54,977 bases of DNA from an uncultured Bacilli bacterium (GTDB taxonomy: Bacteria > Bacillota_I > Bacilli_A > RF39 > UBA660), in NCBI GenBank assembly GCA_934089275.1, contig CAKOJJ010000005.1, positions 1 through 54,977 of the forward strand, in the 5' to 3' direction. The translations under genes were made by a program, and so were the position numbers. Under the pieces are notes generated by a model. That model had not been told where the DNA came from. It ran no database searches and saw only the letters and a program-made list of their open reading frames with translations. Positions 7,521-14,797 of the stretch are shown here, piece after piece. Each line of letters starts with the position of its first letter. Positions within the stretch are counted from its first letter, which is position 1.

Positions 7521-7678
7521 TAACTGCATTTTTTCTTTGATGTGGCATATCTTAAAGCACTTCCCATCGTTCTACCCAGATCTAACAGAGTTGAAACGAG
7601 TTTGACAAACGAATTTATCATTTGAGTTGTGATAGATCCACCAACAATACTCATTAATTCTTCATTTTTTAATTTCAT
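7520..7678 (-). CDS. Double-glycine bacteriocin-type precursor peptide B
   Basis: 52 residues. The leader MKLKNEELMSIVGG matches the double-glycine consensus LxxxELxxIxGG, cut after GG by C39 peptidases. The mature part of 38 residues begins SITTQMINSF, is amphipathic, contains a GxxxG motif (GRTMG) and ends in a lysine-rich tail with one cysteine (KKKCS). GxxxG motifs in paired peptides are typical of two-peptide class IIb bacteriocins. The ATG overlaps the stop of precursor A (ATGA), so the two are translationally coupled downstream of the transporter. I see no immunity gene. A secreted signalling role is the alternative. Confidence 0.8.
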   Translation of the reverse strand: MKLKNEELMSIVGGSITTQMINSFVKLVSTLLDLGRTMGSALRYATSKKKCS

Positions 7679-7818
7679 TTATTACATTTTAATGGCCTAA
7701 AATAACCATCAATCATTCCGGTAATTAAAGTAATTAATCCACTTATGAGTATTCCCCAAGTAAATTTGTTTGCTCCACCACCAATAATGTTTATTAGATC
7801 ATCATTTTTTAAAACCAT
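7675..7818 (-). CDS. Double-glycine bacteriocin-type precursor peptide A
   Basis: 47 residues. Leader MVLKNDDLINIIGG fits the double-glycine consensus. The mature peptide begins GANKFTWGILISG and is very hydrophobic and glycine-rich. It ends with basic residues and one cysteine (RPLKCNK). The start codon lies inside the last codons of the transporter in another frame and is preceded by GAAAGGA five bases upstream. The alternative longer frame starting at 7908 is a shadow of the transporter. Same leader type, coupled genes and adjacent C39 transporter support a two-component secreted peptide. Confidence 0.82.
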   Translation of the reverse strand: MVLKNDDLINIIGGGANKFTWGILISGLITLITGMIDGYFRPLKCNK

Positions 7819-9829
7819 ACTTATCCTTTCTAACATTAAAGACTTCTTTAAATACATCACTTTTTTTATGTGATATATAAATAATAGTAGAATCAATATT
7901 TTTATCAATATTTTTTAAAACTTCAACTTCTTTTTCATAATTTAATTCACTTAGCACTTCATCTAAGATATAGATGTCTTTATGTTCAATTAAAGCTCTT
8001 GCGAGTAAAACCAAATTCTTTTCTCCTCCAGATAATGGATTTATTTGACTACTTATATACGTATCGAATCCTAAAGGGTATTTTTTTATTACTTCGTCTA
8101 AAAGACAAATATTTATTATTTTATTAAAATCTTCATCTGATATTTTCCTTCCAAAAAGAATATTTTCTTTAATTGTACCATTTATAAATCCTTCACTTTG
8201 AGATGAATAGATAATGTGCTTAGCATAATCCGATTTTTCTATATTTCTAATATCTTTACTTCCAATCATAATTTTTCCAGAATAATCATCATACTCACGA
8301 TTTAATAAACGCATTAGCGTTGATTTTCCACTACCGCTTACTCCATTCAGCATAACATGTTCTCCGTTTTTTACTTCGAAAGTAATTTCCTCAATCGCTT
8401 TTTCATAATTGTTGTAAGAAAAAGTAACATTACAAAATTTTATATCACCATTTTCAAAAACCTCTCCACCATTATTTTCTACTTTGATATTATAAAATTC
8501 ATTAACTTTCCTTACTATTTTACTTTCTAAAATAAATGATGGTAAAACATTTAACATATTGTTAAATGAAGCAAGTAAGAAACTTAATAACATTTGCACG
8601 ATTAAGATATCTTGAATATTATATTTTCCAGTAGTAACACCATACATCACTATACCTATAACTAGAAGCTCCATAACTCCTAGCATAATATTTTTCATCA
8701 AATCAATTTTGTTTATAACTGCACTAGCAAATTCATAGCTTGTAACAAACTCACCATAAGATTTACTTAACTTTTTAGAGTAAGCTCTTTCTTGGTTCAA
8801 GTGCTTTATGCTTGAAATATTAGAAATGGTATCTTGAAGCAAAACATTATAGTTTGTCGACTTATAAATATAGTCATCAAAAGTAAATTTTACTTTTCTA
8901 TACTTTTTTATGCATGATAATGTAACGATTAAACAAAAGCCAATTATTATAAAGCAAAGTTTTAAATTGATTATTGATATTGCAACGAGCATATTTACAA
9001 TATAAATACTTGATAAAGTAACTTGGATGAACATATTTGAAATCATTGATTTCACTTCATCTAACTCATTTGCTCTTTTTACTATTTCTCCTGAATTCTT
9101 TAAATGTAATATTCTTAAAGGTAGACTAAAGATATAATCAAAAAAGTTAAAAGTAATATTTTTACCTATTTTGGTATCCAATTTTACACTTAATTTGGCA
9201 ATTTCATATTCAATTAATTTTAAGTTTATAATAATTATAATAAATAATATAACGGATTTAGGATTGGTAATTTTTAATATTTGTATATAGTTACTGTATA
9301 CGATCGATAAAAGCACAAAGATAATGTTTAAAGTTATTATTAAGATTAAACTTGTCTTTGATTTTTTTAGTTCTCTGAATATATTTTGCCATAAAATGTT
9401 TTTGGTTTTTCTTTTTATAAGTTTTTCCTTAGGATATAAACTTATTGCAATTCCAGTGAATTTAGACTCAAATATGCTTTTTCCCTCCTTAATAAGTCCA
9501 ACTGCTGGATCCATTATAGTTACTGATGATGCATTACATTCGTATATAACCACAAAATGAGAAAGAGTGTTATTTATATTTAAATGTGCAATGCAAGGAA
9601 GATTTAACTTATCTATATTTTTTTCTTTTATTCCAATACAGTCAAAGCCATATTGTTTTGCACATTCTATAAGGTTATATGCACTTACGCCTTCGTCAGT
9701 TGTTAAAGAAGAAATTCGCAAATTTTCTAATGATTCATACCCGCCATAATATTTTATTATAGATAATAAGCACGAAACACCACAATCACTTTTTTCTTCT
9801 TGAATTACTTCAACATTTTTTCTTATCAT
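7802..9829 (-). CDS. Peptidase-containing ABC transporter (C39, bacteriocin export)
   Basis: Cleaves double-glycine leaders and exports the mature peptides. The N-terminal C39 peptidase has Cys16 in SDCGVSC, His91 in SHFVVIY and Asp107 in MDPAVGL, a full triad. A six-helix membrane domain follows (about 160-440). The ATPase domain has Walker A GVSGSGKST, signature LSGGEKN and Walker B IYILDEVLSELN. I place the start at the ATG at 9829, preceded by AAGGGAGG, rather than the GTG five codons upstream. Its 3' end overlaps precursor A and no accessory HlyD-like protein follows, so export probably uses this protein alone. Confidence 0.93.
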   Translation of the reverse strand: MIRKNVEVIQEEKSDCGVSCLLSIIKYYGGYESLENLRISSLTTDEGVSAYNLIECAKQYGFDCIGIKEKNIDKLNLPCIAHLNINNTLSHFVVIYECNASSVTIMDPAVGLIKEGKSIFESKFTGIAISLYPKEKLIKRKTKNILWQNIFRELKKSKTSLILIITLNIIFVLLSIVYSNYIQILKITNPKSVILFIIIIINLKLIEYEIAKLSVKLDTKIGKNITFNFFDYIFSLPLRILHLKNSGEIVKRANELDEVKSMISNMFIQVTLSSIYIVNMLVAISIINLKLCFIIIGFCLIVTLSCIKKYRKVKFTFDDYIYKSTNYNVLLQDTISNISSIKHLNQERAYSKKLSKSYGEFVTSYEFASAVINKIDLMKNIMLGVMELLVIGIVMYGVTTGKYNIQDILIVQMLLSFLLASFNNMLNVLPSFILESKIVRKVNEFYNIKVENNGGEVFENGDIKFCNVTFSYNNYEKAIEEITFEVKNGEHVMLNGVSGSGKSTLMRLLNREYDDYSGKIMIGSKDIRNIEKSDYAKHIIYSSQSEGFINGTIKENILFGRKISDEDFNKIINICLLDEVIKKYPLGFDTYISSQINPLSGGEKNLVLLARALIEHKDIYILDEVLSELNYEKEVEVLKNIDKNIDSTIIYISHKKSDVFKEVFNVRKDKYGFKK

Positions 9830-9975
9830 TTTGCCTCCCTTCACTAATATCTTTAACGATTTATCTTTGGATTTCTTCTTTTTGATTTAAATTTTTTTAA
9901 ATTAAAAAAAACAAGTAAATTGAAAATCAATTGCAATATATATGTATAGAGAAAGAGTTAGAAAGGATGTAAAAT

Positions 9976-10029
9976 ATGTTTTGGAAAATTTGCAGAGCAA
10001 TAATTAAAGTATTATCAATCTTTTGCTAA
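9976..10029 (+). CDS. 17-residue cationic amphipathic peptide
   Basis: The peptide MFWKICRAIIKVLSIFC is preceded by AAAGGA eight bases before the ATG, a good ribosome binding site. Lys/Arg at 4, 7 and 11 lie on one helical face and large hydrophobic residues on the other. A weak promoter (TTGAAA, 17 bp, TGTATA, about 9930-9960) precedes it. It lies just upstream of a sigma-E-like promoter and spoIIIAH. Size and character recall SpoVM, the membrane-curvature-sensing helix of the forespore, or a phenol-soluble-modulin-like peptide; similarity is too short to assign. It is also divergent from the bacteriocin operon, so an inducing peptide is a third option. Confidence 0.4.
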   Translation: MFWKICRAIIKVLSIFC

Positions 10030-10033
10030 AATG

Positions 10034-10061
10034 TCATAATTAATTCTCTTTTACATAAGAT
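10034..10061 (+). promoter_or_regulatory. Sigma-E-like promoter of spoIIIAH
   Basis: TCATAAT (10034-10040), 13 bp, CATAAGAT (10054-10061). The Bacillus mother-cell sigma-E consensus is about KMATATT-N13-15-CATACAHT, so six of seven and six of eight positions agree at a permitted spacing. spoIIIAH is a sigma-E target in B. subtilis. It ends about 22 bp before the start codon. Confidence 0.45.
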
Positions 10062-10083
10062 ATAACAGTACGGAGGGAAATTC

Positions 10084-10581
10084 ATGATAAACAAAAAAAA
10101 TTTATGGTTTTTAACATTAACAAGTATTATTTTAGTATTAGCTATTTATTATGTTACAATGCCTTTAGGAAATGATAATATGGTTTTAAGCAGCGAAAAT
10201 AATAATACTGAAAAAGAAGTAATGGTTACTATTGAAGAAAGTGAAGCTTTAACAGCTGCTAGAATCGAAAAGCAAGAACAAGATTTAAATGATATTAAAA
10301 AACTTCAAGAAATTCTTTTAAGCGATGATAAAACTGTTGATGAAAAAAATGAAGCATATGAACAAATAAAATACCTTAATGCTTCCAAATCAACAGAAGA
10401 AAAACTTGAAAAGAATATTAATAGTAGTTTTGAATTAACATCCTTTGTTTCAATAAAGAATAATACAATTAAAGTAACAATTGCAAACAAAGAAGATTCC
10501 TTAGATCTTGCAAATAAAATAATAACACTGGTAAATAAAGAAACAAATAATAGTTATTATGTTACAGTAAAATTTGAATAA
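10084..10581 (+). CDS. spoIIIAH: Stage III sporulation protein AH
   Basis: Mother-cell protein that pairs with forespore SpoIIQ across the septum to build the channel feeding the engulfed forespore. The 165 residues have one N-terminal transmembrane segment (about 7-24, followed by IYYVTMP as in the family) and a charged linker. The C-terminal domain (about 95-165) has the YscJ/FliF-like ring-building pattern ending NSYYVTVKFE. It is shorter than the B. subtilis protein, mainly in the linker. GGAGGG precedes the ATG. The gene is detached from the usual spoIIIAA-AH operon; gerE and gerM follow on the same strand. Confidence 0.85.
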   Translation: MINKKNLWFLTLTSIILVLAIYYVTMPLGNDNMVLSSENNNTEKEVMVTIEESEALTAARIEKQEQDLNDIKKLQEILLSDDKTVDEKNEAYEQIKYLNASKSTEEKLEKNINSSFELTSFVSIKNNTIKVTIANKEDSLDLANKIITLVNKETNNSYYVTVKFE

Positions 10582-10583
10582 CC

Positions 10584-10613
10584 CACACGAAATACCACAC
10601 CTATCATAAAATA
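10584..10613 (+). promoter_or_regulatory. Sigma-K-like promoter of gerE
   Basis: CACA (10584-10587), 17 bp, CATAAAATA (10605-10613), agreeing with the sigma-K pattern (AC in the -35, CATAnnnTA in the -10). gerE is sigma-K dependent in B. subtilis. The motifs are short, so the match is suggestive only. Confidence 0.35.
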
Positions 10614-10650
10614 TATTGGTTAAATATAAATATGAAAGTGAGGTATATTG

Positions 10651-10860
10651 ATGAAATTAGGCATATTAACAACAAGGGAAAAAGAAATTTTTGAACTTTT
10701 AATTTTAAATAAAACAACTAAGGAAGTTGCCAATATTTTAAATATAAGTGAAAAAACAGTTAGAAATCATATTTCTAATGTCATGCAAAAATTGGAAGTT
10801 AAAACACGTTATCAAGCTGTTATTGAACTCATAAAAATTGGAGAATTAAAGTTAAATTAG
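10651..10860 (+). CDS. gerE: GerE-type LuxR-family DNA-binding protein
   Basis: 69 residues consisting of a LuxR/GerE helix-turn-helix: LTTREKEIFELL, then TTKEVANILNISEKTVRNHISNV with its recognition helix, then the dimerisation helix YQAVIELIKIG. No receiver or sensor domain is present, as in GerE, the late mother-cell regulator of spore coat genes. I start at the ATG with GAGGT six bases upstream, not the TTG one codon earlier. Position between spoIIIAH and gerM supports a sporulation role; a generic HTH-only regulator is the alternative. Confidence 0.75.
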   Translation: MKLGILTTREKEIFELLILNKTTKEVANILNISEKTVRNHISNVMQKLEVKTRYQAVIELIKIGELKLN

Positions 10861-10882
10861 TCGCGATATGCGACTTTTTTTT
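10859..10882 (+). terminator. Terminator of gerE
   Basis: AGTCGC (10859-10864) / GCGACT (10870-10875) with eight T following. The last two bases of the gerE stop codon form the base of the stem. Confidence 0.8.
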
Positions 10883-10915
10883 ATTTTTTTTCATAAAATT
10901 AATTAGAGGTGTCTT

Positions 10916-11833
10916 ATGTTAAAATCAAAAATTGTAAAAAAAATAAGTATTATTTGTTCGGCTATTTTAGTCATTCTGATTATTACGATTTTTCCTAAAG
11001 AAAATCAATCTATACTTGTTCACAAAAAATCAAATCAAAGCGGGATAATTTATCTTTTAGATAATAACGATTATGTTGCTAGACTTAATATTGTATTTGA
11101 TTCTTTTGAAACAAACGAACTCATTGAAGAAATTATTTCTACTCTTACAATAAACAATGTTAACTCAAAAAAAATCCGAAACGGATTTAAAGCAATTATT
11201 CCAGAGAATACTAAACTTATAAACTATGAAGTCAAAGACGAAAATGTCCTTTTAAACTTTTCTAGAGAATTTTTAAACATCAGCCCTACTCTTGAAGAAA
11301 AAATGATTGAAGCAATTGTTTATAGTTTAACAAGTTTAAAAGATATTTCTAGTGTTACAATTAAAGTGGAAAATAATCTACTAGAAAAGCTTCCTAATTC
11401 CAATAAAATACTACCTTCTATATTAGATCGAACAATAAAAATCAATAAAGAATATGATATTGAAACCATTAATGACATTAAATCCACAACAATTTATCAT
11501 TTAGCAAAATACAATGATTTTGTATATTATGTTCCTGTTACAAAGATAAATAACGATAAAAAAGAAAAAATAGAAATAATAATAGAAGAACTAAAAAGTT
11601 CTTCTAGCTATAACACAAATCTTGTTAATTATCTAAATCAAGAAACTGAACTAAGTAATTATGAGATTCTTGATAGTTCTATCATTCTTAATTTAAGCAA
11701 TCAAATGTTTAATGACTTTAATTCAGACACGTTAACAGAAGAAGTAACCTATGCAATAAGTCTATCAGTAAAAGACAACTATGATATTGATGATGTTATT
11801 TATTACGTAGATGATAAACCTATTAATTTTTAG
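10916..11833 (+). CDS. gerM: GerM-like sporulation protein with two GerMN domains
   Basis: In B. subtilis GerM helps assemble the SpoIIIAH-SpoIIQ platform between mother cell and forespore. The 305 residues have one N-terminal membrane segment (about 8-26) followed by two tandem GerMN domains. The first (about 43-155) has YLLDNNDYVARLN and NGFKAIIPENTKLINYEV. The second (about 190-303) has FVYYVPVTKI and ILDSSIILNLSNQ. B. subtilis GerM is, as I recall, a lipoprotein; here no lipobox cysteine follows the hydrophobic stretch, so anchoring should be by the helix. AGAGGTG precedes the ATG. The 3' end overlaps the convergent recombinase gene by 11 bp. Confidence 0.8.
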   Translation: MLKSKIVKKISIICSAILVILIITIFPKENQSILVHKKSNQSGIIYLLDNNDYVARLNIVFDSFETNELIEEIISTLTINNVNSKKIRNGFKAIIPENTKLINYEVKDENVLLNFSREFLNISPTLEEKMIEAIVYSLTSLKDISSVTIKVENNLLEKLPNSNKILPSILDRTIKINKEYDIETINDIKSTTIYHLAKYNDFVYYVPVTKINNDKKEKIEIIIEELKSSSSYNTNLVNYLNQETELSNYEILDSSIILNLSNQMFNDFNSDTLTEEVTYAISLSVKDNYDIDDVIYYVDDKPINF

Positions 11834-12725
11834 GTTCATTTTCACTTCTTGGATGGCTATGTAAATAGGCATCTTTTATTTTGTCATTTGATAAATGAGT
11901 ATAAATGCTTGTTGTACTTAAATTGACGTGTCCCAATAATTCTTGAACACATTTTAAATCACATCCCTCGTTTAATAACATAGTTGCAAAAGTATGTCTA
12001 AAAGTATGTGGTGTTATTTTGGATGAAAGTGCACAATTTTTTATAACTCGATCAATTATATCTCTTATTCCTCTAGTAGTTATAACTCCACCTATATGGT
12101 TAATGAATAAATAATCGCTTGTTTTGTTTTTTAATAATTCTGGTCTGCTATTTTTTAAATAATTTTGTAAAGATTCTTTAGCATGGTGATTGAAATATAC
12201 CATTCTCTCTTTATTGCCTTTACCTCTAACTTTAATTTCCATTCGCTCAAAATCAAGATCGTTAACCTTAATTGAAACAAGTTCACTTACACGTACTCCG
12301 GTTGCAAATAATAGTTCTAAAATAGCTTTGTTTCTAATTCCTAAAGCATCGTTGCCTAAAGAATCGATCATTTCAGTAAATTCATTGTACTTCATGTAAT
12401 TTGGAAGTTTTATTTCTTTTTTTTGACTATTCACAATTTTGAAAGGATTATTTTTAACAATGCCTTTTACTAATAAATAATTATAAAAACTTCTCAAAGT
12501 TGAAAGATGTCTGTTAATACTTGAAGAGTTTAAATTCATATCTTCTTTTAAATATTTAACATAAGGTACTAGATTTTTATATTCAACATTTTTAAAATTT
12601 AATCTATGTTTAAATAAATAATCTTTATAGTTTTCTAAATCTATTGAATAATTGGTTTCTGTATAATCAGAATATTTTCTTTCAGACCTTAAATAAGCTA
12701 TAAAGTCATCAATATATTCTTCCAT
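11823..12725 (-). CDS. xerD: Tyrosine recombinase XerC/XerD family
   Basis: Resolves chromosome dimers at dif with FtsK, as a XerC/D pair or a single XerH/S-type enzyme. The 300 residues have an N-terminal SAM-like core-binding domain (about 1-90) and the catalytic domain with Arg145 (ATGVRVSEL), Lys169, His240 and Arg243 (HTFRHTFA), His266 (LLGHVNL) and nucleophile Tyr275 (IYTHL). All catalytic residues are present. XerC and XerD cannot be separated by eye. No mobile-element genes surround it, so a housekeeping role is likely. It begins one base after a hypothetical gene in the same operon. Confidence 0.9.
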   Translation of the reverse strand: MEEYIDDFIAYLRSERKYSDYTETNYSIDLENYKDYLFKHRLNFKNVEYKNLVPYVKYLKEDMNLNSSSINRHLSTLRSFYNYLLVKGIVKNNPFKIVNSQKKEIKLPNYMKYNEFTEMIDSLGNDALGIRNKAILELLFATGVRVSELVSIKVNDLDFERMEIKVRGKGNKERMVYFNHHAKESLQNYLKNSRPELLKNKTSDYLFINHIGGVITTRGIRDIIDRVIKNCALSSKITPHTFRHTFATMLLNEGCDLKCVQELLGHVNLSTTSIYTHLSNDKIKDAYLHSHPRSENEPKN

Positions 12726-12726
12726 C

Positions 12727-13785
12727 CTATACTCCTCCGTATTTCAAATAGTCTTCGTCTGTTAAAAATTCTTCTCTTTCTTCTCGATGTTCTTCAATCA
12801 AGTCTTCTTCTTCGGTAGCGGTGTTTTCCAGTTCTACTTCAGGTATGGAATCATACTCTTTAACAAATGTTCCTAAATCATACAAAGCTCTAGATCTTAA
12901 AACATATTTATTATCTACCGTTATAAATCCTTTTTTTCTCTTTCCGTTTTGTATAATATATTTACCAGAAGAATCTTTTAAATAACCATATTTACAAGTA
13001 ATTACTCTAAATAAACTATCGATATTTTCAATAAGAGATAATTGATTATAATAATCCTTTACAGATAAATTATAATAATAAGCCGACATTAATTTAAATA
13101 ATTCTACAAGTATTGGATTTTCCTTATCAAAAGTTTTGTTATAAAGTGCCTTTCGTATATGTGAATAGTATGCCAATAACTCACTCATATTTAAACAAAT
13201 ACTATTAATAATATCATCAATACTGTCAACAAAGTCACTTAAATAAAAAGCACCATTTTCTTCAATTGAAGCAATAATCTTTCTAATTGTTTCTTGAACA
13301 CTTTCTTTAGTTATAACGTTTTCTAAAATAAATACTAATTCTTCACGTACTTTGTACGGATTATCTATGTTAAAGAATAAATCTTCAAGATAGTCTTGTA
13401 CTTTGCCATCAACACCTAAAGCTCTTAAATAATGAATTGTCAATCTTTCAAAAAAATCTATAGAACTGGAATGTTCGGCGATATAAAATTTTAATGCTTG
13501 TGGTTCAAAATAATCTTTATCACATGATAATTTTATTTCTGGATTATTAATTTTTTTTATAGATGTTGGATCTCCCATTTTTCTTTGTGAACAATAATAT
13601 ACTGAATAGTATTCTCGTGGAAGCAATCCTTTTGAGCATAATTCTTTTTTTAAGTCTTTTAATGAATCAAACTTCATAGTAAAATTCACGATGTCTAATA
13701 AGTCAGTAGAAGCACCAATTACTTCTTTGTTATCAATCTTAAAAATTTTCTTATCAGCTGTCTCATAACCTAAAAAATATTTCAT
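12727..13785 (-). CDS. Hypothetical protein upstream of xerD
   Basis: 352 residues, family not recognised. The protein is soluble, with no signal peptide or membrane helix. The N-terminal part (about 1-80) is mixed strand and helix (MKYFLGYETADKKIFKI). The middle (about 95-260) is helical and rich in Phe, Tyr and Leu. The last 40 residues are highly acidic (runs of Glu from about 310). A short motif GKYIIQNGKRKKGFITVDNK suggests a small beta hairpin near 285. AGGTGAG precedes the ATG. It ends one base before xerD, so the two are co-transcribed, which does not by itself imply shared function. Confidence 0.75.
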   Translation of the reverse strand: MKYFLGYETADKKIFKIDNKEVIGASTDLLDIVNFTMKFDSLKDLKKELCSKGLLPREYYSVYYCSQRKMGDPTSIKKINNPEIKLSCDKDYFEPQALKFYIAEHSSSIDFFERLTIHYLRALGVDGKVQDYLEDLFFNIDNPYKVREELVFILENVITKESVQETIRKIIASIEENGAFYLSDFVDSIDDIINSICLNMSELLAYYSHIRKALYNKTFDKENPILVELFKLMSAYYYNLSVKDYYNQLSLIENIDSLFRVITCKYGYLKDSSGKYIIQNGKRKKGFITVDNKYVLRSRALYDLGTFVKEYDSIPEVELENTATEEEDLIEEHREEREEFLTDEDYLKYGGV

Positions 13786-13853
13786 ATACTCACCTATTTT
13801 CTAAACTATTACTCATCACTTGCATTATATCATGAAATAGATTTATTTTGAAT

Positions 13854-13886
13854 AAAAAAACTAATTTAATTTGGAATTAGTTTTTT
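13854..13886. terminator. Bidirectional terminator
   Basis: AAAAAAACTAATT / AATTAGTTTTTT around a loop at 13867-13874, with T-runs in both directions. It separates the DUF3592-type gene from the operon ending in xerD. The remaining intergenic sequence to 14007 shows no gene. Confidence 0.75.
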
Positions 13887-14007
13887 ATGTGTTTAAATTA
13901 AAATATTTTATTATTACTTAAAAATCACTTTTACTGGCTATGCTAATTTGTAATCAATATAACTATTTATAACATATAGCAAGGTTTATTTTAGTATATT
14001 ATTTATT

Positions 14008-14514
14008 CTATTTTGGTAAAATAATAAGCCCAATAAATGCTAAAACGATAAAGAATAATCCTATTAAAAATAAAACTTTTATTGCTGGATTTTTTACAAA
14101 TCTCGAAACATAACTTTTAGCTGGGTTCTCTGGGTTATAAAAAACATCTAATTCTGTTCCTAAAGGAAAATGTTCTTTTAATACATTAGTAGACATATAG
14201 GTATTGCTATTAATTATCAAGTTTTCTCCTAAAATATCATTTTCTACTTCAGTCTTTATTCCATTAAAAGATGATGACTTGTTTATGATCCAACCATATT
14301 TAAGTCTTTGATTATATTTATTATCGTTAACTATATATTCTACTATAGGGAAATGTACTCCATTATTATTCCATAACGTATACTTTATAACTTTTCCCTT
14401 TGTTTTTAAAATACATTGGTCAATCATTTTTTTATCTTTATTCTTAAGTATTAATGATAAAGCTAATGGTATTAAACCTATAAATAAAAATACTATAAAA
14501 AAAATTATTTTCAT
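14008..14514 (-). CDS. DUF3592-like membrane protein
   Basis: 168 residues with a transmembrane helix at each end (about 2-22 and 146-166) and an extracytoplasmic beta-rich domain between. The domain has the DUF3592 layout: GKVIKYT followed by FPIVEYIVNDNKY and then LGTELDVFYNPENPAKSYV, in which a strand ending in a Tyr-Asn-Pro-x-Asn-Pro turn is characteristic. Function of the family is unknown. The gene stands alone, with a terminator about 120 bp downstream. The start follows a weak AAGCGGGA-like site. Confidence 0.7.
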   Translation of the reverse strand: MKIIFFIVFLFIGLIPLALSLILKNKDKKMIDQCILKTKGKVIKYTLWNNNGVHFPIVEYIVNDNKYNQRLKYGWIINKSSSFNGIKTEVENDILGENLIINSNTYMSTNVLKEHFPLGTELDVFYNPENPAKSYVSRFVKNPAIKVLFLIGLFFIVLAFIGLIILPK

Positions 14515-14638
14515 TTTCTAATCCCGCTTTCAGTTTAATTGTTTCTTATATTTTTATTATACACTATAAGAAACTATTTTTGTTACCCTTTTACCAATTT
14601 ATAGATTCTAAAAATAAATTTGATATTTAAAAATAAAA

Positions 14639-14665
14639 AAAACTAATCCATCTCTGAATTAGTTT
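14639..14665 (-). terminator. Terminator of tRNA-Met
   Basis: AAACTAAT / ATTAGTTT around CCATCTCTGA, with a T-run on the minus strand, 10 bp past the tRNA 3' end. Confidence 0.75.
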
Positions 14666-14674
14666 AATTTCTCA

Positions 14675-14751
14675 TGGTAGCGACGGAGGGGATCGAACCC
14701 CCGACCTATCGGGTATGAACCGATCGCTCTAGCCAGCTGAGCTACATCGCC
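14675..14751 (-). tRNA. tRNA-Met (CAT), elongator type
   Basis: 77 nt including an encoded CCA. Anticodon loop TTCATAC gives CAT. The acceptor begins with a G-U pair (G1-U72) as in Bacillus elongator tRNA-Met, and T-loop TTCGATC is intact. It is elongator-like rather than initiator because the three G-C pairs of the initiator anticodon stem are missing. Confidence 0.95.
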
Positions 14752-14767
14752 ATAAGTAAGCAAATTA

Positions 14768-14797
14768 ATAATATCATAATTTGCTATTTAAAGTCAA
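14768..14797 (-). promoter_or_regulatory. Promoter of tRNA-Met
   Basis: Minus-strand TTGACT (14792-14797), 18 bp spacer, TATTAT (14768-14773). The -35 overlaps the last codons of the upstream glycosyltransferase gene. Confidence 0.55.

Noticed and set aside
7819..7908. 30-codon N-terminal extension of bacteriocin precursor A
   Set aside because: It lies wholly in the transporter gene in another frame; the internal ATG with GAAAGGA gives a proper double-glycine leader.
14675..14751. G-U first acceptor pair of tRNA-Met as a sign of a defective tRNA
   Set aside because: Bacillus elongator tRNA-Met, as I recall it, has the same first pair; the rest of the cloverleaf is intact.
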